Source of the DNA: CAZPYT01 sp964590955
GTDB taxonomy: Bacteria > Patescibacteriota > WWE3 > UBA101185 > UBA10185
Assembly: GCA_964590955.1 (NCBI GenBank)
Contig: CAZPYT010000012.1
Span: 1 to 24,482, forward strand
Reading direction: 5' to 3'
Length of the DNA: 24,482 nt
The translations under genes were made by a program, and so were the position numbers. How positions within the stretch are numbered: position 1 is the stretch's first letter; each line of letters opens with the position of its first letter. The notes under the pieces are model-generated. The model ran no database searches, was not told where the DNA came from, and was given only the letters and a program-made list of their open reading frames with translations. Shown in pieces: positions 14,093-21,333 of this stretch.

Positions 14093-15176
14093 GGATTATA
14101 AGGACAACACGGTTGATCATTCAGAAAATTTTCTGTTTGATGAATTAAATAAGCTTTCTCAAGTAATTGATGCTATCGATGGTATTCCGCCACAGCTAGA
14201 AGATCGTCTTCGTTCTATGCTTAGAAGATTGGATCGTATGGCTCAGCTGGGTCATTACTCTACTGAGTTTGACAGTATTGCCCGGTATATTGAAACAGTC
14301 TCAAAAATCCCTTGGAATAAAAGAACAATAGACAAGTTAGATCTTGCAGAAACAAAACAACTATTGAATGCATCTCATCATGGTATGGATTATGTTAAAG
14401 AAAGAATTCTCGAGTATCTCTCAACGCTTATTCTTATTAAGAATCGCGGTGGCGACATGATCGCACGAACACCTGTCCTGCTTTTTGTTGGTTTGCAAGG
14501 TGTTGGTAAAACTACTTTGGCGATTTCGATCGCAAAGGCGTTAGGTAGAGAATTTGTGAGAATTGCTATGGGTGGAATTGGATCTACTTACGAATTAAGG
14601 GGTAAAAGTAAGACTTATCCTGAGGCGGAACCCGGTCAAATTGTAAAAGCTCTAATTAAAACGCAGGTGATGAATCCTGTTATCTTGTTGGATGAGATTG
14701 AAAAAGCAAGCGGTGAAACAGGTTTGTTGAATGATATTATGGCTATACTTCTTGAAATATTAGATCCTGCGCAAAGTACTGAGTTTAGAGACCATTATAT
14801 TGATTATCCTGTAAATCTTTCAGAGGTGCTATTTATTACATCGGCAAATAATCTGGGTACAATTAGTGCGGCACTGATGGATAGAATGGAGGTTATAAAG
14901 ATGCCTTCTTATACTGATAATGAAAAACTGGTTATAGCTAAAAAATATTTGATGCCAAAAATCTTTGAAAAATCAGGATTAAAAGAAGGGGAACTGATTA
15001 TTGAGGATGATTTGTGGCCGGGAATTGTAAGACCTTTTGGTTTTGACAGCGGTATAAGAAGTTTAGGCAGAACTTTAGAATCGATATGTCGAAAAGTAGC
15101 AAAGCAAATTGTTGAGGGAGAAGTAACCTCTGTTCATCTGACGCAGGATAACCTAAAGTATTATTTACCTAAGTAA
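14082..15176 (+). CDS. Lon-like AAA+ ATPase without protease domain
   Basis: A 364-residue protein that aligns with the middle of Lon. The helical segment IARYIETVSKIPWNKRTIDKLDL and HHGMDYVKERILEYLS lead into an AAA+ module with Walker A GLQGVGKT (137-144) and Walker B ILLDEIE (201-207). Sensor and arginine-finger regions are visible (FITSANNLGTISAALMDRMEV), as is a C-terminal lid. The pore-loop tyrosine is kept (KTYPEAEPG). The N-terminal Lon substrate domain is absent and the Ser-Lys protease domain is missing entirely, with no remnant before the next gene. It is probably an unfoldase or remodelling ATPase rather than a protease. It overlaps the upstream membrane protein and has a 2-base gap to the Nudix gene. 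Confidence 0.85.
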   Translation: MSDKDYKDNTVDHSENFLFDELNKLSQVIDAIDGIPPQLEDRLRSMLRRLDRMAQLGHYSTEFDSIARYIETVSKIPWNKRTIDKLDLAETKQLLNASHHGMDYVKERILEYLSTLILIKNRGGDMIARTPVLLFVGLQGVGKTTLAISIAKALGREFVRIAMGGIGSTYELRGKSKTYPEAEPGQIVKALIKTQVMNPVILLDEIEKASGETGLLNDIMAILLEILDPAQSTEFRDHYIDYPVNLSEVLFITSANNLGTISAALMDRMEVIKMPSYTDNEKLVIAKKYLMPKIFEKSGLKEGELIIEDDLWPGIVRPFGFDSGIRSLGRTLESICRKVAKQIVEGEVTSVHLTQDNLKYYLPK

Positions 15177-15178
15177 AT

Positions 15179-15715
15179 ATGGAAAAAATTAAAGAACCTA
15201 CATTAAAAGAACTTGACGAAATAAGAAAAGAAGGATTTAGACCGGGAGTAGTTGCTTGTATTATCCACCAAAAAAAAGTATTGATGCTTTATAAAAAAGA
15301 ATACAGAATCTGGATGTTTCCCCAGGGCGGTATTGAAAACAAAGAAGTGCCATTGGCGTCGCTCAGAAGAAATTTGGCAGATGATTTAGGTGAGGAATTT
15401 ATGCAGTATATTGATTTTTCGAAAGTTCTTATTGTAGATAAGGATAGGATGGAATTCAAACCCGGCAGCCACGAAGTAGAGGAACTGTTTGATGACGCAG
15501 GTAATAAACTCCAGCTTATTGGTAAAGAATATTTGTTTTGTGTACTTAATGCGGATTCCAACAAACTGAAAATAGAAAATACAAAATATGACGAGGTTTT
15601 TTGGATGTCGTTTAGAGAAGCCTATTTCGTAGCTGATCGCATGTATCAGAAGGGCAAAAGAAGAATTACATTGAAAGTACTCAACGCTCTAGAGAATTTC
15701 GGCCTAATAGAATGA
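15179..15715 (+). CDS. Nudix hydrolase family protein with altered Nudix box
   Basis: A 178-residue Nudix-fold protein. RPGVVACIIHQKKVLMLYKKEYRIWMFPQGGI is close to RppH/Ap4A-type hydrolases. The box G-x5-E-x7-REUxEExGU reads G50...E56...R64-N65-L-A-D68-D69-L-G71. The RE Glu is Asn and the metal-binding Glu pair is Asp-Asp, so activity may be changed or reduced. Nudix enzymes cleave nucleoside diphosphates linked to another group, including RNA 5' pyrophosphate. With several RNA decay genes nearby an RppH-like role is attractive but unproven. The start is 2 bases after the Lon-like stop, and the stop overlaps the UDG start (ATGA). Confidence 0.8.
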   Translation: MEKIKEPTLKELDEIRKEGFRPGVVACIIHQKKVLMLYKKEYRIWMFPQGGIENKEVPLASLRRNLADDLGEEFMQYIDFSKVLIVDKDRMEFKPGSHEVEELFDDAGNKLQLIGKEYLFCVLNADSNKLKIENTKYDEVFWMSFREAYFVADRMYQKGKRRITLKVLNALENFGLIE

Positions 15716-16326
15716 CGAACGCCGCTTTACTTACCCAAATAGAAAAGAACATTGCAATATGCCAGAAATGCCGCTTATTCAGAGCAGCAAAAAATCCGGT
15801 ACCGGGAGAGGGTAATTATAACGCAGAGCTAATTTTTATTGGTGAGGCACCCGGTGCAAGCGAAGATGCTACAGGAAGACCTTTTGTGGGAAGGGCTGGA
15901 AATTTACTTGAGAAACTGTTAGCTAAAATAAATTATGAGAGAAAGGATGTTTGGATAGGTAATATTATTAAGCACCGACCTCCTGAAAATAGAGATCCTT
16001 TGCCTGATGAAGTTACCGCATGTTCTCAATATCTAACAATGCAGCTAAGTATTATGAAACCGATATTAATTGTTACTCTGGGAAGATATGCAATGAACTA
16101 TTTTTACCCCGAGGGAAAAATATCACAGGTTCACGGACGAGTTATCCAAACTAACGATAAAAATATATATCCGGTATATCATCCGGCTGCAGGTTTGCGT
16201 AATCCGGAAATGCTTAAGGCCCTTGCGAGAGATTTTATGCAGATACCAAAAATTTTAGAAAATTTAAAAAATCCGAAAGGAATAATTGAAGATTTATCAC
16301 AAGATGGACAATTAAACCTCTTCTGA
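15712..16326 (+). CDS. Family 4 uracil-DNA glycosylase with a Cys-to-His cluster ligand
   Basis: A 204-residue base-excision repair enzyme that removes uracil from DNA. The active-site region GEAPGASEDATGRPFVGRAGNLLEKLL (motif 1) and YHPAAGLRNPEM (motif 2) are diagnostic of the 4Fe-4S UDG family. The usual cluster ligands are four cysteines; here Cys17, Cys20 and Cys104 are present but the third position is His88 (IIKHRPPENRDP instead of KCRPP). Spacing matches Thermus UDG (14, 17, 85, 101) with a constant shift of 3. The cluster may be bound by Cys3His or lost. The gene starts within the Nudix stop codon, in a four-gene coupled run. Confidence 0.9.
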   Translation: MTNAALLTQIEKNIAICQKCRLFRAAKNPVPGEGNYNAELIFIGEAPGASEDATGRPFVGRAGNLLEKLLAKINYERKDVWIGNIIKHRPPENRDPLPDEVTACSQYLTMQLSIMKPILIVTLGRYAMNYFYPEGKISQVHGRVIQTNDKNIYPVYHPAAGLRNPEMLKALARDFMQIPKILENLKNPKGIIEDLSQDGQLNLF

Positions 16327-16341
16327 TAAACTTTATAGTCT

Positions 16342-18030
16342 ATGACACTATTTAGAAATATTGAAAAAACCAAATCGCCTTTGAAATATATATCAATCGG
16401 TGATAGCGTTACTAAAAATCTTACTGTTTACGAGTATGAGGACACTATCATTGCTGTGGATTACGGAATTGGCTTTCCGGAAAGCGATGAATTGGGAGTG
16501 GATTTTATTATCCCTGATATGACATATTTGTTGGAAAACGCAAATAAGGTCAAAGGTCTTTTTATCTCTCATGCTCATGCTGATCACTATGCGGCTGTAC
16601 CGCATTTGCTAAAAAAGCTTAATGTTCCGGTATACGCCAGTAAAATCACACAAGGTTTTATAAAAAAAATGTTTTCTGAAAAAATGTTTAAAGAGTTAAA
16701 AGATACAGCGGAGTTCAGATTGTTTGATGCAACAACCGATGAAGTTGTACTAGGCCCTTTTAGAGTATCTGCTTTTAACGTAAACCATTCAGTCCCTAAT
16801 GCCCTGGGAATTAAAATTGATACACCGCAAGGGCGTATTTTGCACATGGCTGATTTTAAAATTGATAAAACTCCGGTGATTGATAAGCCTTTTGACCTCG
16901 AACGACTGGAAAAATATGCAAACGAAGGAGTTTTATGCCTCGTCTCTGATAGTCTTGGATCTAGAAATAAACACGAAGTTGAATCAGAAGCATCTTTAAA
17001 CGGTGCATTTCAACCTTTATTTGAAAAGTATGACAAGCGCCAAATTTTTGTGACTGTTATTTCATCAAACATTTCCAGAATGCAACAGATTTTTACGGCA
17101 GCGCTTAATGTTGGTCGTAAAATTGTACCTGTAGGGCGCTCTATTGATCAAGCTATTGATATTGTACGCGAGCTGGGATATTTACAATTTCCTTCAGATT
17201 TGTTTATAGAAGTTAAAAAAACAGCGGATTATGCTCAAGAAGGTCTAATTTATCTTATCGCCGGGTGTTTTGGACAAAGAGGGTCCGCTTTAGATAGAGT
17301 TGCCAGAGGCGAGCATAGAGATATTACTTTAACTGATAGCTCCGTAGTGATATTTTCCGCTGAACCGGGACCTCCCAGTGTTTATGATGATGTCGAAAAA
17401 CTCTGTTCTGAACTCACTTTGGCGGGAGCAGAAGTTATCGATCACAATGATTATCATTTACATGTATCTGGGCATGGTCATAGAAATGATTTACTGACAG
17501 TTGCAAAAATGTCAAAAGCAAAATATTTTATTCCCAATGGAGGAACTCCTTTTCAAATGCATTCTTATGGAAATATCGTTTCACAGGAATTAGGCGTTCC
17601 GAGAGACAATATTTTTGAGCTTGGCGAGGGCGAGGTTATTGAGTTTAGAGACGGAAATGCCAGTCGTGGCAACACGATTGAAGTACATGACATGTTTTTT
17701 GATGGTATTGGTATTAACCCAATAGTTATTTCCGACAGACAAACCCTTTCTACTGATGGTGTCTTTGTAGTAGTAATACCTGTTTCTAAAGAGGAAAAAA
17801 AACAAGTAGGTCCGGTGGATGTAATTACTAGAGGATTTATCTATGTTAAAGAATCCAGAGCACTTTTAGGTCAAAGCAGAGATGTTGTAAATAAAGTCTT
17901 AGATAAAGGTGGTAATCTTGTGGATGATTGGGGTTCTATTAAAAAGACAATTGAGAAAAAGTTGGACAAGTTTTTATATAAAGAAACCGGCAGATCGCCG
18001 TTAATTATCGTGCATTCCATTTTTATGTAA
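16342..18030 (+). CDS. Divergent RNase J family protein
   Basis: A 562-residue metallo-beta-lactamase/beta-CASP protein with the RNase J plan, including the C-terminal domain (TRGFIYVKES and FLYKETGRSPLII). The first metal motif is intact: HAHADH (77-82), His149 (VNHSVPNALG) and Asp171 (HMADFKID). HVSGH (374-378) is also present. Two signatures are lost. TGSQGEP reads AGCFGQR near 307-313. The C-terminal PVHGE, whose His is a metal ligand, reads PNGGT at 398-402. The GGLGEIGKN opening is also shortened to GDSVTKN. It may be a weakly active or J2-like partner. A possible extended -10 (TGA-TAAACT, hexamer 16327-16332) precedes the ATG. ftsK follows closely, as rnjB lies near spoIIIE in Bacillus. 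Confidence 0.85.
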   Translation: MTLFRNIEKTKSPLKYISIGDSVTKNLTVYEYEDTIIAVDYGIGFPESDELGVDFIIPDMTYLLENANKVKGLFISHAHADHYAAVPHLLKKLNVPVYASKITQGFIKKMFSEKMFKELKDTAEFRLFDATTDEVVLGPFRVSAFNVNHSVPNALGIKIDTPQGRILHMADFKIDKTPVIDKPFDLERLEKYANEGVLCLVSDSLGSRNKHEVESEASLNGAFQPLFEKYDKRQIFVTVISSNISRMQQIFTAALNVGRKIVPVGRSIDQAIDIVRELGYLQFPSDLFIEVKKTADYAQEGLIYLIAGCFGQRGSALDRVARGEHRDITLTDSSVVIFSAEPGPPSVYDDVEKLCSELTLAGAEVIDHNDYHLHVSGHGHRNDLLTVAKMSKAKYFIPNGGTPFQMHSYGNIVSQELGVPRDNIFELGEGEVIEFRDGNASRGNTIEVHDMFFDGIGINPIVISDRQTLSTDGVFVVVIPVSKEEKKQVGPVDVITRGFIYVKESRALLGQSRDVVNKVLDKGGNLVDDWGSIKKTIEKKLDKFLYKETGRSPLIIVHSIFM

Positions 18031-18034
18031 ACCT

Positions 18035-18043
18035 TGATAATAT
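18035..18043 (+). promoter_or_regulatory. Extended -10 element before ftsK
   Basis: TG-A-TAATAT, hexamer at 18038-18043, with a predicted start at 18050-18051, the ftsK ATG itself. An AGGA at 18044-18047 is only 3 bases from the ATG, too close for normal ribosome binding. Confidence 0.45.
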
Positions 18044-18050
18044 AGGATTA

Positions 18051-20291
18051 ATGGCCAAGAGAGGCAGAAAAAAGAAATTTAAAATAGATTTTAATATCAG
18101 CCCTGAAACTGTACGCTCAGTGGTGGCTGTTCTTTTGCTTTTGCTCGCTTTTGTATCACTTATATCATTTATAGCCCCAAACTATGCGCTAAATGAAAAA
18201 ATTCAACTAGTATTTAGAAAATCTTTTGGAATGGGCTCTTTGCTTCTCCCACTGATCATAGCTGCATTTGGGCTGTTTTTTATTGAATCAATAAAAATAA
18301 AGTTAAAAGAATTGCGAGTAGTTTTAGGACTTTTGTTATTTTTATTAACACTATCCGGATTTTTGCATGTTTTTATTCCGGCAGAAGAAGCAAAAATACA
18401 AGCGATTGCAGGTTTTGGCGGTGGTTTTGTCGGATACATAATTTCAACCAGCTTAAAAAACCTTGTAAGTATATATGGCGCAATAGCAACACTATTTGCC
18501 CTTTTAACTGTTTCAGTTATTGCAATTTTTGATATTTCAATAGACAGCTCAATTGTTTTTCTGAAAACAATTAAAGAAAGCTTTAAGAAGAACGAAAGCA
18601 ACATTGAGGTTACTCCCGGTATAGAAATGTCCGGTGATGATACTGATTATAAACTTGACAATAATACAAGTGTTGCTTCCCACTCAGAAGAAGACAAGTA
18701 TGATATTAAGGATCCTGAATTTGAGATAATTCCATCATTGTCTGAGCCCCAATCAGGTGTTGAACCGGAAATTGCACTACCTAATGATATGCCTAAACCG
18801 CAGCCTACACTACCTTATCCTGATAAAGTTTGGGTTTTACCTCCTGTTGATTTGTTAAGCAATCCCGCAGGGGGGCCTCCTGATACTGGCGATGTTGATG
18901 AGAGCAAAAGGATAATAAAAGAGACTTTGAGTTCATTCCAGATTCCTGTTGAGGTAGTGGATTACCAGATAGGTCCTTCTGTTACAAAATATGCTCTTGA
19001 AAGTCCCTCTGGCGTGAGAATCGCGAAAATAGCTAATTTGCAGTCAGATTTAGCCTTAGCGTTGGCTTCTCCAACAGGTTCAGTCCGTATAGAAGCACCA
19101 ATCCCTGGTAAAAAGTTAGTTGGAATTGAAGTACCTAATAAGAAAAGGGCTTATGTAAATTTCAAGTCTCTTATAACATCTGAGCCCATGAAGTCCACTA
19201 AATCTAAGGTTGAAATTGTACTTGGAAAAGACGTTGGCGGTTTGACACACGTATACAATATTAGCCAGATGCCCCATCTTCTCATTGCGGGAGCCACAGG
19301 TTCAGGCAAATCAATATTTATTCATAATCTGATATTTTCAATTTTGTTTAGAGCTACACCGGAGGAAGTTAAATTCATAATGATTGACCCTAAGAGAGTT
19401 GAGCTTAGTGTTTATGCAGATATTCCGCATTTATACACACCACTTGTGACTGACACGGATAAGGCTCCTGCAGTATTTAAGTGGGCTGTTACTGAAATGA
19501 CCAAGCGCTATAAGCTGTTTGAAAGTGCTCGTGTCCGAAACATTGAATCTTACAACGAAAACAGTGGATTTCAAGCAATGCCATATGTAGTTATTATTGT
19601 TGATGAGATGGCAGAAATAATGATGGCAGATCCTGCTGCAGTAGAAAAAAATATTATTCGAATTGCTCAATTGGCTCGTGCTACAGGTATTCACTTAGTC
19701 CTTGCGGCACAGCGCCCCTCAGCTGATGTTATAACCGGTCTAATAAAGGCTAATATACCCTGTCGTGTAGCTTTTAATGTAGCCAGTCAAACAGATTCGC
19801 GAGTTATTATTGATCAGACAGGTGCAGAAAAACTATTAGGAAAAGGCGATATGTTATTTGTACCTCCTGATAAACCTACCCCGGTACGTTTACAGGGAGC
19901 GTTTATAACAGATAAAGAAATTAACGATTTAGTAGCATATTTGAAAAACCAAGGTGTAGCACCTGATTATAAAGACGAAATTCTCAGTACTCCTACAGAT
20001 TCCGGAGGTGATAAAAGCGTTGCTCTTGGTGGTGACCAAGTAGACGCTCATTTTGATGAGGCTGCTGAAATTGTTATCTCTGCAGGAAAAGCATCTGCAA
20101 GCCTTCTACAAAGAAGACTATCCATTGGTTATGCCCGTGCAGCTCGAATATTAGACGAACTTGAACAGAAGGGTATAGTAGGCCAGGCTCAGGGAAGTAA
20201 ACCCAGAGACGTCTTGTTGGATTCTCTTCCTCTGGAAGATCTTCCCGGAGTAGGAGAAATAAAAACGCCCAGATTAAGACTTGATGATTAA
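18051..20291 (+). CDS. ftsK: DNA translocase FtsK/SpoIIIE
   Basis: A 746-residue septal DNA pump that clears chromosome DNA during division. A basic N-terminus leads into four transmembrane helices (about residues 20-45, 60-80, 88-110 and 120-170). A Pro-rich linker of about 100 residues follows, much shorter than in E. coli FtsK. Then come the alpha/beta motor with Walker A GATGSGKS (414-421) and Walker B VVIIVDEM, and the C-terminal gamma winged-helix domain (SASLLQRRLSIGYARAARILDELEQKGIVG) that reads polarity sequences. All key motifs are intact. The stop lies 1 base before the RodZ-like start at 20293. Confidence 0.96.
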   Translation: MAKRGRKKKFKIDFNISPETVRSVVAVLLLLLAFVSLISFIAPNYALNEKIQLVFRKSFGMGSLLLPLIIAAFGLFFIESIKIKLKELRVVLGLLLFLLTLSGFLHVFIPAEEAKIQAIAGFGGGFVGYIISTSLKNLVSIYGAIATLFALLTVSVIAIFDISIDSSIVFLKTIKESFKKNESNIEVTPGIEMSGDDTDYKLDNNTSVASHSEEDKYDIKDPEFEIIPSLSEPQSGVEPEIALPNDMPKPQPTLPYPDKVWVLPPVDLLSNPAGGPPDTGDVDESKRIIKETLSSFQIPVEVVDYQIGPSVTKYALESPSGVRIAKIANLQSDLALALASPTGSVRIEAPIPGKKLVGIEVPNKKRAYVNFKSLITSEPMKSTKSKVEIVLGKDVGGLTHVYNISQMPHLLIAGATGSGKSIFIHNLIFSILFRATPEEVKFIMIDPKRVELSVYADIPHLYTPLVTDTDKAPAVFKWAVTEMTKRYKLFESARVRNIESYNENSGFQAMPYVVIIVDEMAEIMMADPAAVEKNIIRIAQLARATGIHLVLAAQRPSADVITGLIKANIPCRVAFNVASQTDSRVIIDQTGAEKLLGKGDMLFVPPDKPTPVRLQGAFITDKEINDLVAYLKNQGVAPDYKDEILSTPTDSGGDKSVALGGDQVDAHFDEAAEIVISAGKASASLLQRRLSIGYARAARILDELEQKGIVGQAQGSKPRDVLLDSLPLEDLPGVGEIKTPRLRLDD

Positions 20292-20292
20292 T

Positions 20293-21003
20293 ATGAAAAG
20301 TGTAGGCGCATTATTAATTTCAGCTCGTAAAAAGGCAGGATATACGATCGATGATGTGTATCGTGCAATTAAAGTACATCCCAAGTATATAAAAGCTTTG
20401 GAAAAGGACGAATACGAAATTTTTGAAGGAAGAGTCCATGCCAAAGGTTTTTTGTCTATTTATTCGCAATATTTGGGGTTGGATATGTCGGAAGTTATGG
20501 CATTGTGGCGACGAGAATATGAGCCGTTAATAAATGATTCTAATAAAGATTCTTTTTCTAAAATGAAGTCCTTAGAACCAGAAAAGATGGCAATCACACC
20601 CGGTGTTGTTATTTCTATTGTAATAACAGTATTTTTATTGGGATTTTTTTCGTATCTATATTTTCAATATAAAGAATTTACAGGAGCTCCCAATTTAGAA
20701 ATTTATCATCCTTCAGATAATTATTTATCGGAACAAGACGTTGTGGATATTACCGGACGTGTAGATTTAGATTCTAAAGTTTTTATTAACAACCAGGAAT
20801 TAATTGCAAATCCTGATGGTAGCTTTTTGACTTCCATCAAATTGCGTGAAGGAATAAATACAATAAGTATAAAAGCAGTTAATAAGCTAAATAAGGAGTC
20901 TGAAAAAATTCGAACAATTATTTATAGACCGGATAAACCTGAGATTCAAATTCAAGAAATTAAAGAAAGCACGCCTGAAGAAAATACTACTCTAAAGCAG
21001 TAA
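20293..21003 (+). CDS. RodZ-like membrane protein with N-terminal HTH
   Basis: About 236 residues. The N-terminal Xre-type helix-turn-helix (MKSVGALLISARKKAGYTIDDV, then KYIKALEKDEY and VHAKGFLSIYSQYLGLD) is the RodZ pattern. One transmembrane helix follows (about residues 98-121; VVISIVITVFLLGFFSYLYF). The extracytoplasmic beta-rich domain (VVDITGRVDLDSKVFINNQ, DGSFLTSIKLREGINTISIKAVN) resembles the glucodextranase-B-like domain seen in such proteins. RodZ links MreB to the membrane and guides cell shape; mreB is not in the window. The start could be ATG 20284 or 20293; 20293 matches the usual RodZ N-terminus. The order ftsK then rodZ resembles Bacillus spoIIIE-ymfM. Confidence 0.8.
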   Translation: MKSVGALLISARKKAGYTIDDVYRAIKVHPKYIKALEKDEYEIFEGRVHAKGFLSIYSQYLGLDMSEVMALWRREYEPLINDSNKDSFSKMKSLEPEKMAITPGVVISIVITVFLLGFFSYLYFQYKEFTGAPNLEIYHPSDNYLSEQDVVDITGRVDLDSKVFINNQELIANPDGSFLTSIKLREGINTISIKAVNKLNKESEKIRTIIYRPDKPEIQIQEIKESTPEENTTLKQ

Positions 21004-21009
21004 AGATGA

Positions 21010-21018
21010 TGTTATAAT
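21010..21018 (+). promoter_or_regulatory. Extended -10 element (consensus TATAAT) before the small membrane protein gene
   Basis: TG-T-TATAAT, hexamer at 21013-21018, a perfect extended -10. The predicted start at about 21025 is 2 bases before the ATG at 21027, again leaderless. Confidence 0.5.
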
Positions 21019-21026
21019 TCAAAGAT

Positions 21027-21278
21027 ATGGCAAAAAATAAATATTCAAAAATTGATAAACAAAAACGAAAACAAAAAGAAATTTTACGTGCACAAGTAAA
21101 TACAAATGCTAGGGGACAGTTTACTGGCGAACTTTTGGAAGCAAAAGTTCCGGTAAAAACTCAAAAACAGTCAGAGCGCTTAAATTTAAATATAATTAGA
21201 AAAGATTTAATAAAAACCACGATTTTTGCGCTTTTTGCAGTAGGTGTATTGATTGCTGTGAAAATGTTTAGATATTGA
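21027..21278 (+). CDS. Small basic membrane protein (function unknown)
   Basis: An 83-residue protein. The first 55 residues are charged and probably disordered (KIDKQKRKQKEILRAQV, KVPVKTQKQSERLN). One hydrophobic helix lies near the C-terminus (about residues 62-79; LIKTTIFALFAVGVLIAV), ending KMFRY. The plan suggests a tail-anchored protein with a cytoplasmic basic part. I do not recognise a family. Support comes from the perfect extended -10 box upstream and the lack of any competing frame. It ends 47 bases before the convergent prfB stop. Confidence 0.65.
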   Translation: MAKNKYSKIDKQKRKQKEILRAQVNTNARGQFTGELLEAKVPVKTQKQSERLNLNIIRKDLIKTTIFALFAVGVLIAVKMFRY

Positions 21279-21303
21279 GAACTATAATTGAAAATTTAAA
21301 GAA

Positions 21304-21333
21304 GGCTATGTTCACTTTAGGCACTTCATAACC
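21304..21333 (-). terminator. Hairpin terminator of prfB
   Basis: On the minus strand GGTTATG pairs with CATAGCC (7 bp with one G-U wobble) around a 16-base loop, followed by TTCTTTAAATTTT. The stem begins within the last prfB codons. On the plus strand one pair becomes a mismatch, so activity toward the plus-strand gene is weaker. Confidence 0.5.
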
